Source: Lepas anatifera (lineage: Eukaryota; Arthropoda; Thecostraca; Lepadidae). Taken from it: a stretch of DNA of 64,000 nt. Numbering within the stretch: position 1 is the stretch's first letter; each line of letters opens with the position of its first letter. Of the stretch, positions 11,605 to 22,586 are shown piece after piece. The stretch lies in the NCBI GenBank assembly GCA_034440635.1, contig JAOTON010002273.1:124001-188000 (forward strand), read 5' to 3'. The notes below the pieces were generated by a model, which saw only the letters and a program-made list of their open reading frames with translations, had not been told where the DNA came from and searched no databases. The position numbers were made by a program, and so were the translations under genes.

Positions 11605-12907
11605 AGTAGGCCGTTTCATTTGCAATATTTGTTTATTTTTTGTCAACGTTTCGTGACTTTTCCCGTTCTATGGCCCAAGTGGAGTCGATCGGTGCCATTT
11701 TTATCGAAATCGGACAATATTTAGGCCTGCCCCATGGGACCTGAAGATATTGAGTTTGCGTCAAAAATGGCTATAATGGGCTGTGGGACCAATACGACTG
11801 ACGCTGTAATGATCATGATAATTCCAAACATGTTTTTTTAAGCCTGCTATTGCAAACTATTCATACAGTCATGCTGGAGGCCATAGCATGTCGTAAACCT
11901 AGGTAAAAAGTATCTCTAGGCTATGGTATAAAGGGCAATTCTCGCTTATGAGGTCTCAACCGGCGAATTCTTGAACTCACTACTGGAAATGCTTTGGGTG
12001 GTAAAATGCGTCAAAAACAGTTCTGGACAGGAAGTTATATTGCATTTGCATGTGCTAATCGTGAAATATATTTTCGGAATGTCACAGCTGTCTTCATGCT
12101 GTGGGCACCCCGGCAGGTCACGGGCCTGAGTGGTGAGGAAGTGCGGGCGCATGACGTTGTCGCTACTTTGGGAAGTGCCCTCTCCTAGACATGCTTTAAA
12201 ACTTCCTTGGAGATTAGGGAAGTTTACTTCTGGCGATTTTCCCCCGGAAGAAATTATTCAACCTGCTGTTCATATTTTTATCTGCTCGTCAAATGTTTCA
12301 GCATACCAATACCTAGCTCTGCAACATCATTTGCCACTTTAAAGTACTTGATAAGGGTGTGAACCGTGTTGCACTGTTTGTTTGCACCCCATTCCACAGG
12401 TTCTTTTGCCAGTCAGGGGTGATCTGTCGGGCTTACGAAGTCTAATGTTGTCCAAGCATGACTCTAACACCAGGTCAGCGAGCTGTGTGGTTTTGTCCAG
12501 GAACATCGATGAAACATCTTCTGTGAATCCTCCACTGGGGCGGATCATGCCGAGACGCTTTTCACATATTTATTTATTTTTGTCATTGCTGACAAAGTTG
12601 CTGCAGAGATTGAACGACACAATTGGTGGCAGAATGTTCCTACGACATGTGACGTCGGAGGACCCACAGAGCAGCCTTGGCTACTTGGTCGTCCACACTC
12701 TTGTACCAGATGAGGTCTTGATAAAAGTGCATGTCGTTGCTGGGTGCATCAGCTGCCACTGGCGCACGAAGTCACGCGCAGACATACAAGGGAAGACGAA
12801 ACTACGTCATCCGGTGGAGCTTCCTCACCATACCTTCGTTGTGCGTGAGCTGGTTTGCGAGCATACAAATATGCATGAAGTACGGCACCAGCAGCTTACG
12901 TGCTAGA
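11605..12907 (-). repeat. Left arm of a ~3 kb inverted duplication
   Basis: This arm matches the reverse complement of 13328-14640 over its whole length, with frequent substitutions and small indels but long identical runs. The repeated unit points outward from the centre: the coding-like relic on the minus strand runs from about 12900 toward 12270, and the outer part is non-coding. The arms are diverged enough that they are not an assembly artefact from a single copy. Confidence 0.9.
12270..12905 (-). pseudogene. Decayed ORF in left arm, same unknown protein as right arm
   Basis: The minus strand carries the mirror copy of the relic at 13369-13970. Fragments such as GGFTEDVSSMFLDKTTQLADL and the terminal CNTVHTLIKYFK-type reading are split by stop codons (one in the MVRKLHRMT block) and frameshifts. 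It cannot make a protein as it stands. Confidence 0.5.
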
Positions 12908-13327
12908 ACGCCCTGAACATTGAAGGGGAAAAGTTGTATTTTGAAATCGTGTGAATCAAGTCAACGCCATAGTGCCGATGGTTAAGATTTTGAACATGGG
13001 GGCATAACCTGCCCTCCCCCTATTCCTACGTCTATGACCTGCAAACAGACAATTACTTTTTTCGACTACTTTCGACCACCCGTCGTGCTTGATGAAAAGC
13101 TGCAGGATTCACGTATCTCATCCCACGTGGTGGCCCCACCAGAGATAAGGTTCATGAAATCTGAATTTATCTGGCACAATGAGCGGCCAAAGTTAGTGAT
13201 ACATTCATGAACAAACTCTTCGTGAGGTGCTAATGTTCTTGTCAATAATTCCTCCTGATTTCAATGCTCTCTTCGACAGGTAGACTAACAAAATTAGGCA
13301 GCACATGGTATTAACCAGCATGCATTG
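12908..13327. other. Unduplicated spacer between the inverted arms
   Basis: About 420 bp of unique sequence separates the arms. It shows no open frame of note and no inverted symmetry, so the structure is a stem-spacer-stem rather than a perfect palindrome. Confidence 0.6.
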
Positions 13328-14640
13328 TTCTACCAAGAAGTTGTGGTTCTGCAGGTGCTGCTCTTCGTGGATATTTTGTGTTCGCAAACCAGCTCATGCA
13401 CGACGAAGTTATGGTGAGGAAGCTCCACCGGATGACGCAGTTTCGTCTTCTCTTGTATGTCTGCGCGTGACTTCGTGCGCCAGTGGCAGCTGATGCACCC
13501 AGCAACGACATGCACTTTTATCAAGACCTCATCCGGCACAAGAGTGTGGACGACCAAGTAGACAAGGCTGCTCTGGGGGTTCTCCGACGTCACATGTCGT
13601 AGGAACATTCAGCCACCAATTGTGTCGTTCAGTCTCTGCAGCGACTTTGTCAGTAATGACAAAAAGAAAGAAATATGTGAAAAGCTTCTCAACATGATCT
13701 GCCCCAGTGGAGGATTCACAGAAGATCCGTGTTCAGTATTCCTGGACAAGACCACACAGCCCGCTGACCTGGTGCAAGAGTCGACTTGGACAACATTACA
13801 GTTCGTCAGCCCGACAGATCACCCCTTGACTGGCAAAATAACCTGTGGAATGGGGTGCAAACAAACAGTGCAACACGGTTCACACCCTTATCAAGTACTT
13901 TAAAGTGGCAAATGATGTTGCAGAACTAGGTATTGGTATGCTGAAGCATTTGACGAGCAGATAAAAATATGAACAGCAGGTTGAATAATTTCTGCAGGTG
14001 GAAAATCGCCAGAAGTAAACTTCCCTACTCTCCAAGGAAGTTTTAAAGCATGTCTAGGAGAGGGCACTTCCCAAAGTAGCGACAACGTCATGCGCCCGCA
14101 CTTCCTCACCACTAAGGCGCGTGACCTGCCGGGGTGCCCACAGCATGACGACAGCTATGATACTCTGGAAAATATATTTCACGATCAGCACATGCAACTG
14201 TAATATAACGTCTAGCCCGGAACTGTTTTTGAAGCATTTTACCACCCAAAGCATTTCCAGTAGTGAGCTCAATAATCCGCTGGTCGAGGCCTCATAAGCG
14301 AGAATTGCCCTTTATACCATAGCTCCTAAGCCCCATAGTTATACCTTGATCCCTTGGTTTACGACATTCTATGGCCTCCAGCATGGCTGTATGAACATTT
14401 CGCAATATCAGGCTTTAAAAAACATGTTTGGAATTATCATGATCATTACAGCGTCCGCCGTATTGGTCCCTATTATAGCCATTTTTACGAAAACTCGATA
14501 TATTCAGGTCCCATGAGGCAGACCTAAATATTGTCCGATTTCGATAAAAATGGCACCGATCGCCTCCACTTGGACCATAGAACGGGAAAAGTCCCAAACC
14601 CTAACAATAATAAAAAATTGACAAAAGAAATGGCCTAATG
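13328..14640 (+). repeat. Right arm of a ~3 kb inverted duplication
   Basis: Reverse-complement partner of 11605-12907. The outer limits coincide at the TAGGCC(G/A)TTTC block on both sides and similarity stops beyond it. The inner limits fall just past the GCTGGTTTGCGA block. No target-site duplication was found outside the arms. Confidence 0.9.
13369..13970 (+). pseudogene. Decayed ORF in right arm, unknown invertebrate repeat-associated protein
   Basis: Three reading-frame pieces follow each other on the plus strand: FANQLMHDEVMVRKLHRMTQ (stop near 13470), then SNDMHFYQDLIRHKSVDDQV and KAALGVLRRHMS, then after a frame change FSLCSDFVSNDKKKEICEKL and TEDPCSVFLDKTTQPADLV, and after another KYFKVANDVAELGIGMLKHL. 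Their order and spacing look like one ancestral protein. The motifs RRHM, FVSNDKKKE and VANDVAELG recall an uncharacterised family found in many arthropod and cnidarian genomes (RNHLWYLSEEL and VVNDCAERG in my memory of it), but this is recollection, not a search. Broken by at least two stops and two frameshifts. Confidence 0.45.
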
Positions 14641-15197
14641 CCCAGTCTTCCCGAAATGTTCACAAAAAGGTTGTAACTACAAGAACTTAATTTACACAAA
14701 CAAACAAAAAATACTGACTTGTGAAATCACAACTCCTATATCGTCTTACATCGTCTACCTCTTATCGTCTTTCTCGTATACTGCTATATACTGTGCCGTC
14801 TTCAAAGTTCCTGAAAATATGTAGAAAAGCAGGTAGTGTTCCCACCCTTCTCAAGCATGCTATAGAAGGCAAAAGTAACAGACCGCGAAACTAGCCAACT
14901 GAGAAGTTAAGCCACACTTGAGGTTTGGCACCGTGAGTTGGCCCCAGTGTAAAGGTTATGGGGCGTGAGAGGCTGCACTGCGCCTGCGCACCATTAAACG
15001 AAAGTGAAAATCACGCCGCCAATGACACGACCGTCTATGTTGCACCACTTATGCAACCGCTGCGGTAATCCCGACCTGTCCCCGACTGATGCCCCAGGCG
15101 CTGCAATCAAGCATCGGCGGAAGACGCAGGTCTCGCAGGCTGGTATGGAAATGGGTGCAGCCCTCTAGCAACAGCTTGCAGCGGGTTCTTTAGTCCC
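14641..15197. other. Intergenic, nothing recognised
   Basis: No exon, RNA gene or repeat array seen between the inverted duplication and the next MITE. Confidence 0.4.
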
Positions 15198-15483
15198 TAG
15201 AAGCGTCGCCACGGGATTTTTTCGGGGGGGGACGGACCTCAGACCGGCGATGACGGGGGGAGGGATGTTGGGATGCAACCTTCTGGCGTAGCTATCGGAT
15301 GTCTTTGCTAATGACAGTGCATTTTACCGACACATTTAATGTATTTCAACACATTCAGGTTCTTACAGGTAATAAGGAAAAATGCCTAAGTAAAAAAACC
15401 TAGACCGAGACCCAAAATTTGGAGGGACGTCCTCCTTGATTCGCGAGTTGGGATGACGCAACATCCCGTCTTCGACGCCCATG
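15198..15483 (+). mobile_element. MITE family A copy 2, diverged
   Basis: AAGCGTCGCCACGGGATTTT at the left and TTCGACGCCCATG at the right match the ends of the family. The middle is longer than in the other copies and more diverged, and keeps GACGGACCTC and GGAGGGACGTCCTCC. Confidence 0.6.
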
Positions 15484-15523
15484 TTCTACCCTATGACCAA
15501 ATAAAAAATTGGCACCTTTGGCA

Positions 15524-15990
15524 AGGGGCTGTTCACATATGACGTCAGCAAAATTTGAGGGTGTTAGGCCCCTTCTCCACCCCACTGTCGGAAATAGTTG
15601 GGTCGACCCCTTCATCAGCAATTTTCAGAAATTGCCAGACCCCTCTGGCCACAGCAACGGCGCTCGACATGAGCAGCCACGCAGGGACGCCGCGAGAACT
15701 GTAAAGCTCGGGCGGTACGGGCAGCTGGTAGCAGTGGACACAGGGTGTGACGAAGAACCATTGAAGTACCTGTTCTGCAACTACCCTGGGCCTGCGCAGT
15801 TCTCGCTCAATAAAATAATTCAATGATTGAAGATGATTTGTTCCCAACCCCCTTCCGTCAGAAACCGTCAAAAGGGCCGGACTTCCTCCCCTGTTGATCA
15901 GAAAATGTCATAAAATGGTATTTTCTACCAAAGAAAATGCCAAAGAAACCCTTCCCCCTTTGGTCACTGATGTAACTGTGGACAGCCCCT
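15524..15990 (+). mobile_element. TIR element family G, uninterrupted copy
   Basis: Starts AGGGGCTGTTCACATATGAC and ends GTTAC-free CTGTGGACAGCCCCT; the ends are inverted copies (AGGGGCTGT-C/T-CACA). The interior is shared with 19601-22586, including CCACAGCAACGGCG, GGGCAGCTGGTAGCA and TTCTCGCTCAATAAA. A 5'-to-3' AATAAA lies in the shared block. No target-site duplication is visible and the superfamily is unknown. Confidence 0.7.
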
Positions 15991-16169
15991 AATGCCAGAC
16001 CTCCGAGGGATTTGAGTCACCTGAACCGGTAGAGGTTTCTCAATTTAGCCGTAACGGAAGTGAAAAAGAAAATAATGCAAGCCCCACATAGAACCACTTC
16101 TGAGAGAGCAGCATGAAGACAAACAGAAGATTTTCGCCATATTTTCAAGATAGTCGTAGGTCTACGGCT

Positions 16170-16412
16170 CATAGGCGGATCCAGAGGGTAAAGGTGGAGG
16201 GGGCACTTGTCCCCTATCGACCCTCCACACCACCTGAAATGGTCACGGCAGGCCTCGAAATGTCGATGGCACACTCTTGAAATGTCACTTCCAGCCTTCC
16301 CCTCCCCCTACCCCAGCATATGTAAGTGCATCAGCGCCCTCAAGAGATAGGATTTGATGCTCACATATGTTTTCCTGCTGAAAGGACCCCCCCCCACCAA
16401 GATCCACCTATT
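16170..16412 (+). mobile_element. MITE family C copy, diverged
   Basis: Begins CATAGGCGGATCCAGAGGG and ends near AGATCCACCTATT, an imperfect inverted repeat. The interior (CACCTGAAATGGTCACGG, AATGTCGATGGC, AGCGCCC, ATAGGATTT) matches the better copy at 55434-55711. No duplication found at its edges. Confidence 0.55.
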
Positions 16413-17524
16413 CTGGATTCTGGTGGATATTATGTCTCCGTCCAGGATCCACCTATGCTACGACCAGCGGTGACAGGTGGAAGTGTCAAGTCTGAGCAAG
16501 CTTTATAACAATCAGTGGAAGCCAGATAGAATATTCCCTAATTATTCAATTCGCTTGCACATGTGGCTTAGCAGCCACTGAAGATTCCAATCGATAATCA
16601 CATGACTGGTTTTCGGTGGCCTCCGTTGAGGCTCAGTTGGCAGCTTATTTCCTCAAATCACAATGCAACAATCCATTCCCATGAAATATCAGACTGCCCT
16701 GGCAGCCAATCCATTAAAACGCCGCCCCTTTCCTGGCGCCTCCAAAAGACGTACATGCCTGCTGATTTACCCTCCCCCTATAGCATCCAAAAATGTTTGC
16801 AGGATCCAGAACGACCCAAAGCAGACCTATTTCGGACATTTAAAGAAGATATGATGAGTTGCCGCGGACTTTCCCAGTCCATCTGTTACGTTTACGACTA
16901 GGGCACTATCGCAAAGTTTTACTGCAAAACACAAAAAAGAACAGCAGACAAAGAAAGGAACGTACACCGAGTTTGCGACGCCTGCAACATCCGTGATGCC
17001 ACTTGCAATAAGAAGCGACTAAAACTACCCGCGCCATATACCCCACGATATCGCCCCGGCCATTTGAGGGGGCAGCAAACCCAGCAAGGAAAGTGGCGGC
17101 ACCAGTGTAGAGGTCACCACATACAACTTTGCACTTTCAATATTAAGTCCTCACAAAGAGTTAATTTCACCCCGATACTTTTCCCATTGGCGTCGGTTGA
17201 ATGCACTGAAACGTTAGGCGTGACGGCACAGTTCCCTGCAGATGAGCCTGGTCGCACAAATCTCGACAAACTTGCCTTCTTACTAGTGAACTGGTTATTG
17301 CTCACTTTACCACGATCCATTCCAGATGGCATGTGGTTTAACCGCAACTCCAAATACCTTGAAAATAGTAATACCTAAAAATATATCAAAATGACTTTGC
17401 AATCTCATGGTGAAAATGATTTGCCTCACCGTAATTGCCACGGGATAGGCACAACAATGGCTTCAGGCGAGTAATCTTAAAAACGCGAGTTTGCTATATT
17501 TTTTCGGCATGCAGCCAAGAGCTA
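16413..17524. other. Intergenic, nothing recognised
   Basis: No exon, RNA gene or array recognised. Open frames are short and lack domain features. Confidence 0.4.
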
Positions 17525-17532
17525 CCGGTAAC

Positions 17533-17863
17533 CATTGGCGGACGGAGGGGGGCATTCCGGCCATGCTCCCCAAATGGCTGGAGGGGGGCAAACTATCTTT
17601 GCCCCCCAAACGCCGGAGAAATCTTTGAAAAAGGTGTTTACACTAGGTCTGTAGAGCAAAAAATCTTCGCTCCCACCCCCCCTAGAGAGCGATCATGCAC
17701 TTGGAGAAGTAGCTTACACTAGGTCTGTCGAGCACTGAAAAAGGTGTGTTTACACTAGGTATGTGGAGCAAAAAATATTCACTCACACCCCCCCTCCCAG
17801 GGGAAGAGGCAGATATGGGTTTGCCCCCCCAAAAAAAAAAACTTGGGTCTGCGTCTGCCCCTG
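17533..17863 (+). mobile_element. MITE family B copy 1 (hAT-type, 8 bp duplication)
   Basis: A 331 bp element that begins CATTGGCGGACGGAGG and ends GGTCTGCGTCTGCCCCTG. It is flanked by perfect copies of CCGGTAAC at 17525-17532 and 17864-17871. Inside are two or three repeats of GTGTTTACACTAGGT(C/A)TGT followed by GAGCAAAAAAT. No coding capacity. Confidence 0.9.
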
Positions 17864-18015
17864 CCGGTAACACAATAGATTGGGTCCAATCACGGCTCAA
17901 TGAGGGATGGTTTACCACGAATGAAGAAAAAACTGCTGAGCCTGGTGAGCAGACTGTACAGATTCAACAACAGATCGGGGCTCAAATGAAGGAAGTGAAA
18001 TCTAGAGTTGGCCAG

Positions 18016-18090
18016 TGATGAACAACGCCAATACTCCCTGTAATTGGGCAAGTGTGCCTGTTGATAGTGGCCCTTATAAAAACAGAGGGT
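18016..18090 (+). repeat. SINE family 3, 3' end only
   Basis: CGCCAATACTCCCTGTAATTG followed by GGCAAGTG and a GTGGCC-CTTATAAAAACA tail matches the 3' end of the longer minus-strand copy at 53124-53310. The 5' part with the B-box is missing here. Confidence 0.55.
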
Positions 18091-18434
18091 GGTATAGCTA
18101 ACCAGCGAGAACAATGCATCATTTGGATGTGGGTAGTCTGAATTCAGTAGAGAAGGGTTGAAAGTTGTGCATTTTTTTCTCGAATTTGTACAGGGGCCCA
18201 AAGGAGGAAAGGGGTGAGAAGATAAGGGCTCAAATGGGACATTTCAAAAGTCAGGAGGGCACTCCTGTTCCCTTTGTCGGATAGTTTTGTTTATTGTTTT
18301 GTACAATCAACCGTTAAAGGGGCCATAATGATCTTTAACACAGGGCACAGGAGGTCCCTGCCAAAGGGGAACAGTTCTTCAGTTGTTAATGATTAAAATG
18401 GCACTGGTTTCCAGTGAAGGAAGATCCGAAGAGC

Positions 18435-18628
18435 CGGGGATGGGGGCGCCGCCATGGAATTTTTACGGGGGGGGACGGACCCGGGCTGGTGCTCACGGGG
18501 GGAGGCCAATTTTGAGCATATGCAGTACGTGACAGCATTAATGACGATGGACCCAAAAATTTAGGGGGACGTCCCCCTGGTTGACCAACGAGGGGACACG
18601 CCCCCCCCACGCTTTCGGCGCCCATGGC
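18435..18628 (+). mobile_element. MITE family A copy 3
   Basis: GGGCGCCGCCATGGAATTTT at the left and CTTTCGGCGCCCATGG at the right are the family ends. The interior is close to copy 1 (GGACGGACCCGGGCTGGTGC, ATGACGATGGACC, GGGGGACGTCCCCCTGGTT). The outermost tips have decayed and no duplication is seen. Confidence 0.7.
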
Positions 18629-19600
18629 TGGGGACCATTGAGCGGGACTAGGGACCAAAAACAATCCGTTTGTTTTCACAAATGCCTGGTTGAAGGGGGA
18701 GACTATAGCTAACCAGATTTTTAACAAGAGGCCCGTGTAGGTGGACATCATTAATAAAGGACAGGCACCGTGACAGGATTCGGTACAGGGACCTTGGGGT
18801 GTGGTGTGCTCTTTGTTTGGGGGGGCTTCTTAAAGTTTCTTTGGGGTATGATCTAAACTTTTTAGAACTCTGCCCTTACAGACAAGAGAGTGCCAGAACC
18901 CTTCTAGACAAGTGCGGCAAAGAAAGGGGGAACGGCTGCTCTACGGCAACAACAACAAAATTACGCGTTGGAATATGGGAGGGCTTCTTCATATTTACAA
19001 GGTCTTAGGGAGTGGGTGGGTGGGGGAGGGGGTTTCACCCTCATACTTGTTAGTTCCAAACTTCAGCGAAATTGGAAAGAAAACGGAAAATGTTGTAACC
19101 AGACAATGGGAAAGGCAACAATGAGCGAAAACCTTTTCTCCGCGCTCCTTTTTCTCCTGACTTGACTTTGGCACAATATGACGAGACCTATGGATCGGCA
19201 AAATTCCCTAGAAGGTAGCCTACCTCTTTTCTTTTCTTGCCCACGAGGTCCGGTGAGCAGCACGTCCCACCTCATTCGCTGGTCTGACCGAGCAACGGAA
19301 AGAGGATATCATGCTGATCTTAAGTCACTCACCTCATCATCACCTAAAAAGGCCCCAAAACAAGTTATTGTGTGACAGATGTTTGACAGATATTAAACAG
19401 GCCTGTGGTCACGCACCCAAATTGGCAGATATTGACCATGTCTGCGGTCGTGCACCCAGTGTCATAACGCGCTGCTGGTGTTTCTACCTACGACAAACAT
19501 TATAAACAACCGAGGAGCTTTTATTTCCACAGGGAACATTTTTAAAAACAGGTTGAAGATAATCTGGCCCCCTCCTTCTTTTTCCGATGGCGACACTTAG
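18629..19600. other. Intergenic, nothing recognised
   Basis: No exon, RNA gene or repeat array was recognised. Confidence 0.4.
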
Positions 19601-22586
19601 TCACTGTTCACATAAGCAGTCATCCATGGCTGACCACGTTCGATCGTAAATGTCAGACATTTCCAGACCCCCTCGAGCCACAGCAACGGCGGTCGAAACA
19701 AGCAATCACGCAAGGACGCCGCAGAACTACAATGCTCGGGCGGTATGGGCAGCTGGTAGCAATGGACACTGGGTATGACTACAAAACATTTGCTACGAAA
19801 CATCCAAGTACTAGAGGTGGGACTTTTTGGTCCCGCGGTCCCGGCGCCGGGACTAGGCTTGGTCCCGGCGGGACTAAAGCCGGGACCAAAGGCTAGACGC
19901 CGGGACTGTGCCGGGACCAGAGCCAGTCTGGATAAAGCAAAATTCATAATAATGGTTTCCACATTTCATCTAAAACTAAGATAAGAGATAACATATAACT
20001 GTGACTTTCCAGCACTTCATTGCCTCCTTGATGCAATTTTCGAACTTTATAAGATGAGAAAAGTATCAAATCAACTAGATGAAAGAGAAAAGATAATGTT
20101 GCACACACACAGCACAGAACACAGCTCTCTCTAAGTTTCATTCTTTGGAAACATTTTCAGGTGTAATTCCTATTCCTTCACTTAATTATAAAGCAACTCA
20201 GTGACACAACCAAAATACAACCCAAAAAATGGTGGGTACTGGGGTCAAAATCACTTTTAATTGAAGAAAAAAAACGTTTTTTGCATATAGGTACTGGAAG
20301 GCAAACAAAAGCTTGATTGAAAAGAGAATTCTTGAATTGGCGATTGGAAATGGCTGTCCCTACCAACCCCACTGTTTCAATTGCCTTCTCTCTCTAAAAA
20401 AATACTCAACAGTATTTCAAATTACCTACGTCTGTGCGTTATGTCGTGAACAAAACGTGAATGGCTTCAAAATGTCTTCAACCACATTCAACTACCGCAC
20501 CACGCTTCGTTGTCGTAGACAACAACAAGAAGAAGAATAAAGAAAAAACAAGTGTGCGCCACTACTGTATTTGAAGAAAAATTCAACCAAGCAGAAATCA
20601 CAAGCTTTAGTAGCCCCAAGGCTAAAAGGTATTTAAAACCATGTGATAATTCAGTAAATTTTGTCTTTATATTCTCTCACTAAACGTGATGATGTACTAT
20701 TTGTCAGGGTACTTTAACTACGGGTACAACCAGTTTCCTACTAAATATAGTCCTCCCATGATGACGTCACCACCCTTTCCTACTAAGTTATAGGACATTC
20801 TACTAAGTTTTTGAAAGGATCAGCTGAAACATACCAAGTTTGGGCGTATTTGGCACCAATCTAGTATAAATCGAAATCAACTTGTTTCACCCATTTGACA
20901 GTAACCTTGATCTCAACGGCGAGCAGCGTATTTTACGTAAATCTAATGAAAAATTATAACACTTCAAAGAATTTGTTCAAAGGGCATGCATTTATTTGAT
21001 CAACTCAGGCCTACATAATAGCCGAGACACGGATTACCATATTGTAGTCCGTGGCCGAGAGAAATAAATTTACCTTCGCTCAAGAGATCACCGGTGTTTA
21101 TTGTCTTCTGCTGCAGGTACCACCAACAGCCAATCAAAGGTCGAAATCAACAGCCAATCAAAATCGAGATTAGTCTTACTGCAAACAGCTGCTAGTGCTG
21201 GACATGTCCTTATTTTGACACGCTCTGGGAAATTTGTGAAAATAATATTCTTCACTGGAGTTTTTGCAAAACGTCTGATGGTTTCCAAATAAAATTGTTT
21301 AGCTTTCTGTTCAACCATATAAGTTTTGTTGATACAGTTCTAAAACAGGTTATTTAGGCTTCGAAAAGTGCAATTTCTCCATTGCCCTGCATAGTAACTG
21401 TGTGCCTCTCCAGCCATGATGACGTAATGCTGCCAAACACTTGAACGGGGTCTGCTATTTGTCTTTAGAGCGCCGTCTGTGGCTGCTGTAAAATTTTTGT
21501 CTATTACAAGCAAATATTGTTATTGGTATTAGTAATTTTCAAATTTGCTTTGTCTAAAATAAAAGAGAGCCGTTTTGACACGAATCAAAGAAGACATTTT
21601 TGCTACTAGCTTTGCTTTCCCACAGACCTATGCTTAGCCTCCATATATTTTTTTTTGGAAATCCATACATGGACATTAGCCCTATTGTTTGTGTGTGTGT
21701 GTTGGTTGGTTGTTGGGAAGGAAGGAAAGAAGGAAGGTGGGGGCTTACCTAAATTTTTTTGCAGAACTACCTAGGTATGTAAGACATTAATTGTCAGTTC
21801 CTTCATTCAGTGTATCAACTCGCATCATTCTTCATAAACAGCCAAAAACAGTCCTGTAGTCACATGGCAACTTCAAGAGTGATATGTCCAATTGCTCCTG
21901 TGCTTTGGTGATTTGATCTTAAGGCTCTTGAAGGTATTGGTGTCCTGACCTTCCCTGATAATACTTAGGTAAGCTTATTGATTGAATATTTATGGATGGA
22001 CTGAATGGAGGTGTGATACAGCTTGAATTTGGATTGATGTATAGTTTCTTAGGTACCTTTTAAGGGTTTAACATGCAAACGTTTCCTAAGAGAGCATTGT
22101 CAGATAATTGTGGCCATTTTTCATGACAGAAGGTAAGGATTTCCTGAAGCTATAGTTCATACTTTATGTTGATTTGTTTATGTAATGATGATATGAATTT
22201 GCTTAATATGTTTGGCTCTTAATCCACAAGAAATTAGTATGTTTAAAAGCCAATAAGTGGGGAAAAAGGCTGCCGGGACCAGGCCGGGACCACATCTTTC
22301 TCGCCGGGACTAGGCCGGGACCAAGAAAGAAATGTTGGCCGGGACCGGGACCAGCTTTTTCCAAAAAGTCCCACCTCTACCAAGTACCCGCTCTTCAATT
22401 GCCCCGGGCCTGCGTAGTTTTCGCTCAATAAAGCAATTCCATGACAACAGGTGATTTGTCCCGCCTCCTCCCGCCACAAATCTTCAACAAATCCAGACTT
22501 CTGCCCCTTCATCAGCAAAAATAAATCAGAAAATACCAGGCCACTCCTCCAACTTCGATCGCTGACGTCCTATGTGACGAGCCCCT
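19601..22586 (+). mobile_element. TIR element family G, copy split by a hAT-type insertion
   Basis: The left part (19601-19811) and right part (22380-22586) together match the element at 15524-15990. Left end CACTGTTCACATAAGCAGTCA and right end GCTGACGTCC...GAGCCCCT are diverged forms of its terminal repeats. The break falls at AAGTAC, where a 2568 bp element has entered. Confidence 0.75.
19812..22379 (+). mobile_element. 2568 bp non-autonomous hAT-type element nested in family G
   Basis: It starts TAGAGGTGGGACTTTTTGG and ends with the inverted CCAAAAAGTCCCACCTCTA, a near-perfect 19 bp terminal repeat. Perfect 8 bp duplications (CCAAGTAC) flank it at 19804-19811 and 22380-22387. Next to each end lie clusters of GCCGGGAC(C/T) repeats (19836-19920 and 22269-22352), the kind of subterminal repeats hAT transposases bind. 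The AT-rich middle has no open frame resembling a transposase, so it depends on a partner elsewhere. Confidence 0.9.

Noticed and set aside
12382..12906. 174-codon plus-strand open frame in the left inverted arm, with a 92-codon mirror on the minus strand of the right arm
   Set aside because: It is the longest open frame there, but it is antisense to the ordered protein-like fragments on the other strand and has no domain features. Conservation between arms follows from their duplication.
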